Positions 49,572 to 59,166 are shown, counted from the stretch's first letter. The stretch: 64,000 nt of DNA from Muribaculaceae bacterium (GCA_017557665.1 JAFYYI010000003.1:124001-188000), one strand, 5' to 3'. A program made the numbers and translations. Notes: generated by a model not told the origin, from the sequence alone.

Positions 49572-49809
49572 AGTCGTGAAATGTTTAGATTTGAAATAAT
49601 AAACCACAAAAATAATTAAAGATGTTCAAACTCCTTGCAAATTCCCAATTATTTTGCAAAAATTAACATCAATCGCGTATATATCATGCAACATGGCCGT
49701 CATTTATTTGATATTCTATCATTTTTAGCTTCGTGTAATCAAGAATAATTGAAGAAGGTCTGTGAATCATCGCAATCAGCTGATTGTGAGAGTGCGAAGG
49801 TACAAAAAA

Positions 49810-49840
49810 CGGCCAGCATGGGGTGATGCCATGCTGACCG
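49810..49840 (-). terminator. Terminator between the two macroglobulin genes
   Basis: CGGTCAGCATGG, loop, CCATGCTGGCCG (one mismatch) followed on the minus strand by TTTTTTG. It ends the upstream gene (49866-55454), so the second macroglobulin must have its own promoter; a TATTTTTG -7 box is visible near 49605. Confidence 0.8.
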
Positions 49841-49865
49841 TTGTGGCTGATGTCGGATGACGGTC

Positions 49866-52800
49866 CTATTCTTTCTGATCGACCGCGATCATCTTGCCGG
49901 CACTGTGCGCGCTCATCTGGGGCGCATACTGGCTCTGGATGGTGGCGATGCCCGAGGTGAACTCGCCGGGATTGGTCACCCAGACCTCGTAGCCCACGAC
50001 GTGGGTGCCCTTGCTCAGGCTGTTGAAGAACATGTTGGTCTGCGTGTCCTTGGTCTCCAGGTAGTACCACGTGCGGTCGGCGCTGCGATAGCCCGAGAGT
50101 TTGTCAACCGGCTCGAAGCAGGCGGCGCGTTCGTCGGTGACCGTCACATAGTCCATGTCCTTGTTGACCTTGATGACAACGCGCACCTTTACCTTGTCGC
50201 CCACCTTGAACGAGGTGGTCTGGTGCAGGGTGCCGTCCTGGGCGTACACGTAGTATTCCTTGCTGATGGAAACCTCCTCGATGGCCTTCTCCTGCACTTG
50301 GGTCATCGGCGCCTTGTACTGGCTGTAGATGGCGCCCCATGCGGGTCCGCTGCCGGTGCGGTCGATGACAACGTTGCCGGTGGTGGTGGCGTCGAGGGTG
50401 GTCCTGAAGTAGCCCAGCCACTCGGCCATCTTGTAGAGGCTGACGGCTTGACCTGCCACGGTGATGCTGGGCAGGGCATTGCGCTCCAGCCACTGGCTGC
50501 CCGTGCTCAGGATGCTGTACACGGCATCGGCGGCGAGGCTGTAGGATCCCCAGTCGTTGGTCTGCTTCATGAGCAGCATCCACTTGCGCACCTGGTCAAT
50601 CTCGTCCTGGCGCGGGTCGATTTCGCTCATGGCCCTGAGGATGGTGCTGGTGTAGGCCACCTTGTCATATTCCCACCAGCCGCGGCCGGTCTGCAGGTTG
50701 TCCCAGTACATGCCGGTCGAGGGCTTCACAATGGCAAACTGACGGATGCTCTCGATGATGTTGCTGGCGGTTTTCTGCTTTCTGTTGCGGTTCAATGTCA
50801 TCGCATACCATGCCTTCTCGCTCAGGGTGAGGCCCTTCTTCCACGACTTGTCCATGTACTTGACAATCTTCTTCAGGAGCTTGGTGTTGTCCTTGGGCAT
50901 CGGCTGCTCGGAGAAGAGGCTGCGGGTGTAGGCGTAATCATTGAAGGCGGCTTCAGGATTGGAGGTCTCTTTCTTGATTTTATTGTACTCCTTCATGGTC
51001 GCTTCGTCGTAGTACTTGATGGCGCGGTCGATCATCGATGTCAGGCGGCTGTCATCAGGCAGACCGCCCAGTCGTTTGATTTCGCCGATGAGTTCGAGAA
51101 CTGTTCCGGTGGTCCACAGGCTGGACTCGCAGTCGGGGCAACGGAACCAGGTGAAGCCGCCGTCGGGCATCTGCAGCAACTGCAGCGCAGCGAGAATCTT
51201 CTCATATTCCTGATTGGAGATGTTGTCGTCGAACAGCTCGTGCAGCCTCGACATCCTCAGCGTCTGGCGGTCGGCGTCGCGCACCCAGGGCGATGCCAGC
51301 AGCGTGCCGATCTTCAGGTCTTGGTTCTTCTCGAGCATCGACACGAGGGTGCTGTCCTCGTTGTGCTCCTTCCAGTAGTTGACGGCCTCCTTGATCTGGG
51401 GCTGGGACTTGGCGACGGACTGTGCCACCTCAAGGGCGAACAGGCTGTGGGCCGCCTGGGTGGCGGTGCAGTAACTGTCGCTGAAGATGGTGGGCAGGGC
51501 CAGAACGCAGTACCACACGGGATTGTCGCAGTACTCGAGGGTGACGCGGGCGTCCTTGGGGAACTGCGGCAGGGTTGTCTCGTAGTGGGCCTGAGCGGCC
51601 TCGATGTAGAAGGGCTCGGTCTCGATGACGGGCGAGATGGTCGTCAGCACGGGCACCATGACCTGCTCGCCGTCGCCGTAGCGGCCGTTGGCGGCCTTGA
51701 TGCGGAATCCAACGAAGGAGATGGTGTCGGGTACCGTCCAGTCAATCTTGACGGCCTGACTGCCCTTGCCGTCAAGTTCCAGGTTGAACTTGCGGGTGGC
51801 AAAGATGTCGCCCGAACGCGGGTCGAACAACTCGATCACGGCGTCACACTTGGCGGCCTGATCGGTGGCGTTCTGGACGGTAGCGGCGAGCTGTGTCTTG
51901 TCTCCCTGACGCAGGAAGCGCGGCATGCTGGCCTTCACCATCAGGGGCTTCTGGGTCAAAACTTCGGCCATCCAGGAGCTGCCCACGGTTTTCTCGTTCC
52001 ATGCCAGGGCCTGGGTATTCCATGTGGTGTTGAAGTTGGGCACCTCAAACTCCAGGTTGATCACGCCCTTGTCGTCGCTGGTGAGCAAGGGTTGCCACAA
52101 CGCTGTCTTGACGTCATTCTCGCGCAGGACGACCTTCTCCAGGTTCTTTTCATTGACTTTGGCGTCCTCCTCATCACTTGGGGCGGCACTCAATGCGAAC
52201 TCTTTTGTTGCATAGGATGATTCTTCTGCAAGAGCCACCTCATTCTTCATCATCCGTACTGGGCCGCCACCTAACATATAGTCTCTCATCCGTCGGCTGA
52301 ACGGGCTGTTGTCATAGGTGTTCAGATATGGAATCAGGGCTTCGGCTCTGTCGTCTATTTGTAGCTTGTTGCCCATCCACGCGGCGCTGGAGTTATTGCT
52401 TCCTGTGACGGATTGAAAATTCAGGGTAGCAGCAAGGTCGCGCTTGATCCAGTTGTGCCAGCTCCAATCGTTGCCGGCGATGCTGGCAATGGCCTTGTCA
52501 TACATGTCCAGCAGCATGGCGCCACGCATCGGCTTGCCGTTCTGGTCGGTCAAGGTGAATGTCCAGTGCTCGATGTCGCCAGGAGCGAGTTTGTCACGGA
52601 ATGAGGTGGCGCTGATGTTCAAGGCTTCGGCCTTGTAGGGATTCTCAAGTTTCTTGTGGCGTCGGTAGCACTTTGTCTCGTAGAAAGTGACGAATTGAAC
52701 GGTTACGTCGGCGCCGGCTTTCTTGGGCAGGGGCACGGTGAAGTCGTGCAGGCCCTTATTGTAGTCAAGCCATCCCTCGGCGACAACTTCGTCGGTGGTT

Positions 52801-55454
52801 GCTGCCACATAGTATATATAGGCTCTGGGCACTGCAACACCCACGGTGATGTGGCCCGTATTGGTCTTGTCCACATCACCCGTTAACGGTGAGATCCACA
52901 ACGGCTCATCCTTCACGGGCGGCTCTTTGTCGGTCTTGCGGAAGAGGGTGATATGGCCTGTAGCGCTGACGTCTTCCTCACCTTCCTCGGCATCAAGGAT
53001 GCGCACCGTGAGCTTATACACGCCCGAGGGCAGGTCGGTCAGGTCGATAGTCGGGTCAGCCGTGTTCAGATTACCGGTTTTGACGGGGTCATTGCTGCCA
53101 TAGGGAGCCACTTCCCAGGTGCAGAAGGTGTTGGGGTGCAGTTCATCGGTGGTGTTGTACTTCAATGGCAGCGTGATGGGCTTGTCATTGAGGAAGACAT
53201 TATCGTTGATGATGCCCAACTCGATGCCGCGGCGTTTACCGATGATAAAGGAGAAGGACTCCTCTTGGGTTTCTCCCGCATCGTTGGTGACCGTGGCCAC
53301 AACCTGGTAGTTATTATGTGACCAGCCCTTGCCTGATGTGTTCTCGATGAACAGCCCGGGCTCGTAACTGAAGGTGAACATGCCCTGGGCATCGGTCGTC
53401 ACGGTGGTGTCCATCAAGTGATCACCGTTGAGTTTGGAAGCATATCGCCTGCTCCAGAAGTCCCACTGGCTCTGGATGAGTGAGAGGCGCACCTCGGTAC
53501 TGGCCACGGGCATGCCGCTGTAGGTCTCGACCTTGCCGGAGATTTTGACAGGCTGGCCGGTGACGAAATTGTCGCGCACATCGGGGAAGGTCAGCGTGAA
53601 CGTCGGCATCTTGTACTCGCTGACGTTCACGGTATAACGTCCGAGCGTAATGGTTCTTGAATTGTCGATATAGTTCACCTCCAGAAAGAAGTAGCCGTTC
53701 ATGCGGTCCTTGGGGACGACAAATGAACCCTCGGCGCGACCATAGGCATCGGTCTTGGCCTTGACCTCGTCGACGATTTTGTAATTGTAGTCAAAGAAGC
53801 TGACCTGTATCTCCTTATCGGCAAGAGGCACCCGATTCTGTCCGGTCAGGTCAAAAGCAACAATAGCCCATTGAACGGTCTCGCCTGGACGATAGACACC
53901 CAGGTCGGTGTAGATATTGCACGTTTGACGATGAGCATCGTAGCTGTCCAATCTGCTGTATGACATCATGTTGGCATACTTGTCCTCGCCCTTTGTGGGC
54001 CAGAGGGTCATGCTGTTGAAGGGGTGTTTTGTGCCTTTCAGGTTATTAGTATAGTTCTTGGGAACGTCAATCAGGCCTTGGGCATTGGTAGTGCCCATGA
54101 TGCCCGTCACCTTTGCCTCTTGAGTCTTCCGGTTATAATACTTCACTGTTGCGCCGGCAATGGGCTTTCCGGTTTTGAGGTCTACCGTGCCCACCTTGTC
54201 CTTGTCGTCAAGACGGTTGATGCTGATCATGGCCATGTCGGTAATGCGCAGAATCTCCCGCACTGAAATGCTTTCCCGGCTTACACCTTTGGCATTCTTG
54301 TCGGTCAGGTCTATGGCTTTCATCACATAGATGCCATAGGGCAGGGGGGGGAGCATTAATTTCACGTTATAATCCTCGAACGGAATGGTGCCTTTAACTT
54401 TGACAGGATATTTCTCAACCAGTTCGTACCTAACTGTATCGTCATTGAGGTATTCATCAAATCTCAATTCAGTGACGACACGGTAGAGGGCGATGTTGAA
54501 CGAGTTGGTGTTCTTCACTGTCATCTTCACCTCGATGCTGTCATGTGTGCTGCGTGTTTCAGGATAACTGATAGACACGTATTTCACTTCGGCATCGGTA
54601 ATCCTGTTGAGCATCTCGGGGGTGAAAATTGACTTCGGAAAACGTTTCACGTAATCCTTCATCAATTGATACGTCTCGTCATCATGAGAAGAGAGTTGGT
54701 TTAGGAGCAGTGCGCTGTATTCATTATCCTGGTACTCCTTGTAGAGTTCGGCGGTGATGTACTTTCCCGTCTTGGTCATCGCATAGATGTGGGCAGGCAC
54801 GTTGTCCTCGGTCGTCATCAGCCAGCGGTCCCTGATCTGCTTGAAAAGTGAATGTGAAGTGCTGATATCGCTCATCACTTCGAGGCCCTGCATCGACAGG
54901 AATTCCAGCAGGGTGGGGATGTAAGTGGCGCCCAAGTCGTTGTAAATCAGGATGTCGGGCATTGAGGTCACTGGCACCCGCTTGAGCGCTTCGGGATCCT
55001 CCAGCGATTTGGCTATCAACTGGGCGATTTTTTCTTCGAATTGTTCACGGCTCCACTCGCTCACGTCGGTGGGCGTTTCCTCAACAGGATTCTCGCGATC
55101 ACGGTAGTAAGCGTAGCTCTCGCCGTAGGCTTGATAGATTGTCGCCTCGAAGTAGTTCAGCAGCGCGCGGATGTGGGGCTGCTTCTCGGCCTTGATGACC
55201 TTCTCGAGCTGTTCGATGATGTCGGGCATGTTGTCCTGCGAGATGCCGCTTTGAGCGATGCTGTAGCGCACCAGTGCATCAACGGTCAATTGACCGTTAC
55301 CGCTCTTCATGGCCTCCTTGAGGTCGGAAAGCGCATCTTTGCTCACGTCTTGAGGGAAGTTGAAGTCAACTTCCTTTACACTACCCGATGAATGAAATGG
55401 AAATGCCATTGCAAGTAATGCTATTAATAGGATGTTAATAATTCGTTGTTTCAT
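49866..55454 (-). CDS. Alpha-2-macroglobulin-like giant protein (no insertion)
   Basis: 1862 residues with signal peptide MKQRIINILLIALLAMAFPF. Helical N-terminus to about 300, macroglobulin domains including GVYRPGETVQWAIVAFD (near 521), a linker, the core TALWQPLLTSDDKGVINLEF (near 1120) and a helical TED-like domain with NPVWYCVLALP (near 1310) where a thioester would be; no CxEQ is seen. The final 700 residues are nearly the same as in the neighbouring copy, the middle is more divergent. Between 1060 and 1110 (EEAKVNEKN-type spacer) the paralogue has its receptor-like insertion. Probably periplasmic or surface-exposed, perhaps a protease trap. A TAATTTTG box lies about 35 bases upstream. 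Confidence 0.9.
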   Translation of the reverse strand: MKQRIINILLIALLAMAFPFHSSGSVKEVDFNFPQDVSKDALSDLKEAMKSGNGQLTVDALVRYSIAQSGISQDNMPDIIEQLEKVIKAEKQPHIRALLNYFEATIYQAYGESYAYYRDRENPVEETPTDVSEWSREQFEEKIAQLIAKSLEDPEALKRVPVTSMPDILIYNDLGATYIPTLLEFLSMQGLEVMSDISTSHSLFKQIRDRWLMTTEDNVPAHIYAMTKTGKYITAELYKEYQDNEYSALLLNQLSSHDDETYQLMKDYVKRFPKSIFTPEMLNRITDAEVKYVSISYPETRSTHDSIEVKMTVKNTNSFNIALYRVVTELRFDEYLNDDTVRYELVEKYPVKVKGTIPFEDYNVKLMLPPLPYGIYVMKAIDLTDKNAKGVSRESISVREILRITDMAMISINRLDDKDKVGTVDLKTGKPIAGATVKYYNRKTQEAKVTGIMGTTNAQGLIDVPKNYTNNLKGTKHPFNSMTLWPTKGEDKYANMMSYSRLDSYDAHRQTCNIYTDLGVYRPGETVQWAIVAFDLTGQNRVPLADKEIQVSFFDYNYKIVDEVKAKTDAYGRAEGSFVVPKDRMNGYFFLEVNYIDNSRTITLGRYTVNVSEYKMPTFTLTFPDVRDNFVTGQPVKISGKVETYSGMPVASTEVRLSLIQSQWDFWSRRYASKLNGDHLMDTTVTTDAQGMFTFSYEPGLFIENTSGKGWSHNNYQVVATVTNDAGETQEESFSFIIGKRRGIELGIINDNVFLNDKPITLPLKYNTTDELHPNTFCTWEVAPYGSNDPVKTGNLNTADPTIDLTDLPSGVYKLTVRILDAEEGEEDVSATGHITLFRKTDKEPPVKDEPLWISPLTGDVDKTNTGHITVGVAVPRAYIYYVAATTDEVVAEGWLDYNKGLHDFTVPLPKKAGADVTVQFVTFYETKCYRRHKKLENPYKAEALNISATSFRDKLAPGDIEHWTFTLTDQNGKPMRGAMLLDMYDKAIASIAGNDWSWHNWIKRDLAATLNFQSVTGSNNSSAAWMGNKLQIDDRAEALIPYLNTYDNSPFSRRMRDYMLGGGPVRMMKNEVALAEESSYATKEFALSAAPSDEEDAKVNEKNLEKVVLRENDVKTALWQPLLTSDDKGVINLEFEVPNFNTTWNTQALAWNEKTVGSSWMAEVLTQKPLMVKASMPRFLRQGDKTQLAATVQNATDQAAKCDAVIELFDPRSGDIFATRKFNLELDGKGSQAVKIDWTVPDTISFVGFRIKAANGRYGDGEQVMVPVLTTISPVIETEPFYIEAAQAHYETTLPQFPKDARVTLEYCDNPVWYCVLALPTIFSDSYCTATQAAHSLFALEVAQSVAKSQPQIKEAVNYWKEHNEDSTLVSMLEKNQDLKIGTLLASPWVRDADRQTLRMSRLHELFDDNISNQEYEKILAALQLLQMPDGGFTWFRCPDCESSLWTTGTVLELIGEIKRLGGLPDDSRLTSMIDRAIKYYDEATMKEYNKIKKETSNPEAAFNDYAYTRSLFSEQPMPKDNTKLLKKIVKYMDKSWKKGLTLSEKAWYAMTLNRNRKQKTASNIIESIRQFAIVKPSTGMYWDNLQTGRGWWEYDKVAYTSTILRAMSEIDPRQDEIDQVRKWMLLMKQTNDWGSYSLAADAVYSILSTGSQWLERNALPSITVAGQAVSLYKMAEWLGYFRTTLDATTTGNVVIDRTGSGPAWGAIYSQYKAPMTQVQEKAIEEVSISKEYYVYAQDGTLHQTTSFKVGDKVKVRVVIKVNKDMDYVTVTDERAACFEPVDKLSGYRSADRTWYYLETKDTQTNMFFNSLSKGTHVVGYEVWVTNPGEFTSGIATIQSQYAPQMSAHSAGKMIAVDQKE

Positions 55455-55625
55455 AGCTATTATAGTTTTAATTTGCTCTTATAACTCCAAAATTACTAAA
55501 AATACTGCATCAGCACCGCTCCAAATCGCAATATTTTGCAATTATTAACGCATGACAGATGGTGAAGACCCGTTTTCACTGTATGTTGATGAAATGTGTG
55601 GGGTGGGGCATCTGTAGCAAAAAAC

Positions 55626-55653
55626 ATCCCGTGACATTCGTTTGCCACGGGAT
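55626..55653 (-). terminator. Terminator of the sigma/anti-sigma operon
   Basis: ATCCCGTG, 12-base loop, CACGGGAT, followed on the minus strand by GTTTTTTGC. It lies after the Spy-like gene and upstream of the macroglobulin promoter. Confidence 0.8.
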
Positions 55654-55689
55654 AATAGTATGAAAAAAATGTTTTCTCTCTTCTTTGCC

Positions 55690-56127
55690 TTATTTTCCCT
55701 TCTTCTTGTTGGAAAGCATCTCTCGAGTGAATTTGGCTTCGGCCTGCTTGAGCAGGAAGAGTTGCTTCTTGGTCAGGATTTTGGAGAATTTCTCGAAGTA
55801 CTTGGCCTCAATCTCGCCCTCGCGCACTCGGGTGTTGGACAGTGCCGATGCGGCGGCCTCATATTCGCTGTCGGTCGGGTTCTTCTTTTTCTCGACCTCA
55901 TTGGCCAGGACGCGTGCATTGCGGTTCACCTGATAAATCTCGCGTTCCATCTGCTCGTAGAGCGGCATGAACTGCTTCTGCTGCGTGGGGGTCAATTTCA
56001 ATTCCTTGATGATCATCTCATGCTTGGCCTGATACATGTCGTTGGCAAACTTGGTGCGCCCGTTCTGGGCGAAGCCGGCCGATGTGATGGCCAACATGAG
56101 AATCAATATTGAAACAAGTCTTCTCAT
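55690..56127 (-). CDS. Spy/CpxP-like periplasmic protein
   Basis: 145 residues. Signal peptide ending GFAQ (about 21). The mature part is a long charged helix pair: ELKLTPTQQKQFMPLYEQMEREIYQVNRNARVLANEVEKKKNP and FEKFSKILTKKQLFLLKQAEAKFTREM, with the LTPxQ motif typical of Spy/CpxP-type LTXXQ proteins. These act as envelope-stress chaperones or sensors. It lies 21 bases after the anti-sigma gene, the third gene in the sigma operon, so it may be a regulated product or a modulator of the anti-sigma protein. Confidence 0.85.
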   Translation of the reverse strand: MRRLVSILILMLAITSAGFAQNGRTKFANDMYQAKHEMIIKELKLTPTQQKQFMPLYEQMEREIYQVNRNARVLANEVEKKKNPTDSEYEAAASALSNTRVREGEIEAKYFEKFSKILTKKQLFLLKQAEAKFTREMLSNKKKGK

Positions 56128-56148
56128 AGGGCAAATCCTCCTTTCTTG

Positions 56149-56550
56149 TTACCTGTCGAGGTCGACGGCCTCCTCGTTGCTCATGGCAACAGAGTCCTCG
56201 TAGCTGAGAATGTCGTAGTCGCTTACAGCGCCACTCATGATGAAGTCCTCGACATTATCCTTATCGTCCTGTAGCTTCTCGGCTACGGCACGCACGCTGT
56301 CCATGCTGCTGGGGTTGGTGAAGTGGCTGAATACCGACATCATGCACCACACGCCGGCAAACATCGCGGCCAGGTAGGCGAAAGGCTTGATGCGTTGCCA
56401 CATCGTGGGCTTGATGTCAACGGGTGTGATTTCAACATCGGGCAACATCTCGGCCATGCGTTTGTTGAAATCGTCGAAGTAATTCTCCGGCACTTTAAAG
56501 CCCGGATCCTTACCGTATTTTTTCAGTATTGTGGAGTCTTCGTGTTTCAT
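56149..56550 (-). CDS. Probable anti-sigma factor, single TM
   Basis: 133 residues from MKHEDSTILKKYGKDPGFKV (nine codons into the frame). The N-terminal 60 residues are cytosolic and start with FKVPENYFDDFNKRMAEMLP, a segment found at the start of many Bacteroidales anti-sigma proteins. One TM helix FAYLAAMFAGVWCMMSVF follows, then a periplasmic acidic tail. There is no ZAS zinc motif. The gene lies 52 bases after the sigma factor, in the same order as known ECF pairs. Function is inferred from position and topology. Confidence 0.72.
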   Translation of the reverse strand: MKHEDSTILKKYGKDPGFKVPENYFDDFNKRMAEMLPDVEITPVDIKPTMWQRIKPFAYLAAMFAGVWCMMSVFSHFTNPSSMDSVRAVAEKLQDDKDNVEDFIMSGAVSDYDILSYEDSVAMSNEEAVDLDR

Positions 56551-56602
56551 AACGCTTGTTTGACTCGGGAATGTCAAAAAAGTTTAATCGTGAAAACAAA
56601 AA

Positions 56603-57163
56603 TTATTCCGTTTCACCCAAAAATTGTTCTATTTTCTTCACCGCATGATGATAGGACGCTTTCAGGGCCCCCTCGCTGGTGCCCAGAATCTCGCTCATCT
56701 CGTCATACTTCATCTCGTCGTAGTAGCGCAGGTTGAACACCAGACGCTGTTTCTCGGGCAGGGTGGCGATGGCCTTCTGCAGGTTGATTTGGGCCTGGTC
56801 GCCGTCAAACCATTCGTCGCTCTCGAGCTGGTTGACGAGGAAACTCTCGTCGTCGTCGATCGACAGCTGGTTCATCACCTTCTTCTTGTTGACAAACGTG
56901 ATGCTCTCGTTGATGGCAATCTTGTAGAGCCACGTCGACAGCTTGGCGTCGCCACGGAAGTTGTCGATGCTGGTCCAAGCCTTGAGGAAGGTGTTCTGCA
57001 GCACGTCGTTAGCGTCGTCATGGTCAATGACCATGCGGCGTATCTGCCAGTAAAGCTGCGAGCTGTAGTGCTCGATCACCTTACCGAATGCAATCTTGCA
57101 AAGCTTGGGGTCGTGCAGTTGCTCGACCACCAGCGCCTCGTCATATTTCTCTCGTGCTGCCAT
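56603..57163 (-). CDS. ECF-type RNA polymerase sigma factor
   Basis: 186 residues. Region 2 LYWQIRRMVIDHDDANDVLQNTFLKAWTSIDNFRGDAKLSTWLYKIAINESI (near 38-90) and region 4 ATLPEKQRLVFNLRYYDEMKYDEMSEILGTSEGALKASYHHAVKKI are clear, with no region 3 between. It directs RNA polymerase to stress or uptake promoters. The first gene of the sigma, anti-sigma, Spy-like unit. Upstream on the minus strand is TATCTTTA, a near -7 box, so its own promoter looks housekeeping rather than ECF-type. Confidence 0.94.
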   Translation of the reverse strand: MAAREKYDEALVVEQLHDPKLCKIAFGKVIEHYSSQLYWQIRRMVIDHDDANDVLQNTFLKAWTSIDNFRGDAKLSTWLYKIAINESITFVNKKKVMNQLSIDDDESFLVNQLESDEWFDGDQAQINLQKAIATLPEKQRLVFNLRYYDEMKYDEMSEILGTSEGALKASYHHAVKKIEQFLGETE

Positions 57164-57247
57164 TATCTATCATTTGAACGTGTAAAGATAGCAATAATTT
57201 TGCCAATCCACCCCAAAACCATCACTTTTTTATGTTTTTTTTAGCTT

Positions 57248-57949
57248 TTAGATGCTGCTCCGGGCAATGAGCACGAGCACTGCCGGAACATTGTTGGCAA
57301 TGTGGAAGAGCACGCCCCACCAGAAGCCCAGATTGACCCGCGCATAGGTGATGGGACAGCCCACAAGGCCAGGTCTAAGGATCAGCGCCAGGCAGTAAGG
57401 CATCAGGCCCCAGGTCAGAACGGAGAACGCCTTGAGGTGAATCAAACCGAAGCCGATGACCGAGACCCACATGGCCAGCCGCAGGTATTTTGACCGCCAT
57501 CGGTCCCACTGCTCATCGGTCGTGAAACGCATCACCAGCCAGTACAGGATCGCGCCAGTGATGATTGTGGCGGCCATGAGCGCCCAATTGCTGTAGGCTT
57601 CATAGAGGTAGGCGGCCAAGGTGACAGGCAGCAGTCCTGCCCATAGCGCCACGGCTTGCCGCTTGAGCGACACGCCCAACCGGAATATGATTTCCTCGGC
57701 GATGGGAGCGATGAGCAGCAAGGACAGTACAGTCTTGAGCAGCGGCTTGTCTTTGTGGGTCGAGACGTCTCCGCCGAATTGCGTGAGTGTGCTCGGGTCA
57801 ATGCCCCTGCTCTTGTAAATGGCAATCACGGCAACAATGATTATCGCGCTGATGAAGAACATGGCGATGAACCAGGCCAGCGCCACGCCGAAGATCTTGC
57901 TTTTGGGCATGGTTGCCCAGTCGTTAGTGCGGTTGACAATGAATTTCAT
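57248..57949 (-). CDS. CPBP-family intramembrane metalloprotease
   Basis: 233 residues with six or more TM helices. The CPBP (ABI) motifs are present: PIAEEIIFRLGVS (EExxxR, near 83), FGLIHLKAF (FxxxH) and HIANN (HxxxN) near the C-terminus. Members such as Rce1 cleave membrane substrates; bacterial ones take part in self-immunity or remain unknown. It does not lie near a bacteriocin gene here. A region with tandem CGCAAAATGTGTAC repeats lies upstream (58154-58203). Confidence 0.88.
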   Translation of the reverse strand: MKFIVNRTNDWATMPKSKIFGVALAWFIAMFFISAIIIVAVIAIYKSRGIDPSTLTQFGGDVSTHKDKPLLKTVLSLLLIAPIAEEIIFRLGVSLKRQAVALWAGLLPVTLAAYLYEAYSNWALMAATIITGAILYWLVMRFTTDEQWDRWRSKYLRLAMWVSVIGFGLIHLKAFSVLTWGLMPYCLALILRPGLVGCPITYARVNLGFWWGVLFHIANNVPAVLVLIARSSI

Positions 57950-58013
57950 GTTTCGGTCTTTATTGATTGCAGCAACGATATGGCAGTTGCCCCTGTGGCA
58001 TATTGTTATACAC

Positions 58014-58060
58014 TTAACCGTGCTGACGCATGGGAACCTTTAGTTTGGCGTAGCCAAATT
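58014..58060. repeat. Degenerate relative of the MITE palindromes
   Basis: AACCGTGCTGACGCATGGG followed by a small TTTGGC-GTA-GCCAAA hairpin and AATTAAAA. It resembles the AACCGTGCTACGCACGGGAA half of the MITE copies but without the terminal repeats. Confidence 0.4.
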
Positions 58061-58153
58061 AAAAGAGAATAATTCTAAGTTATAATTACAGATGGGCTAA
58101 CTCCTATATCATTGCCATGACTGATGCGCAAAATTAATGATTGATTCTGATTA

Positions 58154-58203
58154 CGCAAAATGTGTACCGCAAAATGTGTACTGATTTTTACGCAAAATGC
58201 GTA
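58154..58203. repeat. Tandem CGCAAAATGTGTAC repeats
   Basis: CGCAAAATGTGTAC occurs twice end to end at 58154-58181 and again as CGCAAAATGCGTA at 58191-58203, with TTACGC ... GCGTAA dyad character. It resembles a cluster of transcription-factor sites between the AraC and CPBP genes. Confidence 0.6.
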
Positions 58204-58224
58204 ATGCGGTTTGCTGGCGGCTGG

Positions 58225-59115
58225 CTATTGCCGGAACTGGCTCGGGGTCATGCCCGTCATGCGCTTGAAGAACTTGACCAGGAATGACGGGTTGGGGAAC
58301 CCCATGTCATCACCGATGCGGGCGATGGGCTTTTCGGTGTGCTTGAGTTCGATTTTGATGCGAGTGACCAGTGCGTCGTCGATCCACTGCTTGGCGGTCT
58401 TGCCGCTTACCTGCCTGATGATGGCGCTCAGGTAATGGGGCGTGAGGCACAGCCGCGAGGCATAGAAGTCGATGGTGTGATACCGGGGGGCAAACTCGCT
58501 CACCAGCTGGATGAAGTCGGTAAACAGCCGTTGTTCCCGTGACTGGCTCTCGCGGTGGGTCTGCTCCTGACGGCTCCACAACTGGTCCACATACCACAGG
58601 AAGGCGCTCACCAGGTGCAGCGTTACTTGGCTGCTGCTGTCAGGCTGGCTCAAGTGCTTGAAAAGCATCAGGTGCAACTGGTCGAGATAGTCCTGATGCT
58701 CGGGCGCCAGATGCAGCTGGAAATCGCGCAGGTGCCCGTCAAAGGCCCGGGGGATGCGGTTGCCGATGGCCAGGGAGAACAACTCGTCGCTGATAGAGAG
58801 GCCGATGCCCTGGACGTCGGGGGCGGCGTCTTTGTATTGCAGGATGCCGTTGCTGCCCAGGAAAACCAGATCGCCCACCTCAATGCGTCGTTCCATCATG
58901 TTGATGATCGGTGCTGTCCAGCCTTTCTTGATGATGAGGATGCGCATCTCGGGCATGAGTGTGGGCTGTTCGCTGAGCTGGTCCTTGATCAGGTCGATAC
59001 GCACGTTGCGCGCCACGGCCAGGTTGCGCGAGATGTAGTTGTTAGCCAGTGTCTCGTCGTTGCCCTCAACGAGTTGTTTGAGTTGGGCGAGGTTTAATTG
59101 TCTTAATTCGGCCAT
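58225..59115 (-). CDS. AraC-family transcriptional regulator
   Basis: 296 residues from MAELRQLNLAQLKQ (seven codons into the open frame). An N-terminal sensing part of about 180 residues has a cupin-like character. The C-terminal HTH pair has FAPRYHTIDFYASRLCLTPHYLSAIIRQVSGKTAKQWIDD and LKHTEKPIARIGDDMGFPNPSFLVKFFKRMTGMTPSQFR, the usual AraC ending. It is divergent from the TolC-HlyD-ABC operon, and so probably regulates that export system, responding to an unknown compound. Confidence 0.92.
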   Translation of the reverse strand: MAELRQLNLAQLKQLVEGNDETLANNYISRNLAVARNVRIDLIKDQLSEQPTLMPEMRILIIKKGWTAPIINMMERRIEVGDLVFLGSNGILQYKDAAPDVQGIGLSISDELFSLAIGNRIPRAFDGHLRDFQLHLAPEHQDYLDQLHLMLFKHLSQPDSSSQVTLHLVSAFLWYVDQLWSRQEQTHRESQSREQRLFTDFIQLVSEFAPRYHTIDFYASRLCLTPHYLSAIIRQVSGKTAKQWIDDALVTRIKIELKHTEKPIARIGDDMGFPNPSFLVKFFKRMTGMTPSQFRQ

Positions 59116-59135
59116 GATGATCTCATTTTTGCGCA

Positions 59136-59166
59136 CAAAGGTAAATTATTTTGGCTGATTTTCAAA
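59136..59166 (-). promoter_or_regulatory. Promoter of the AraC gene
   Basis: On the minus strand TTTG (59163-59166), 19 bases, TACCTTTG (59136-59143), 20 bases before the ATG. Confidence 0.8.

Noticed and set aside
49857..52220. 787-residue open frame on the plus strand
   Set aside because: It is antisense to the macroglobulin gene 49866-55454, which has clear domains; the plus-strand protein is Gly/Leu/Val/His-rich and without motif.
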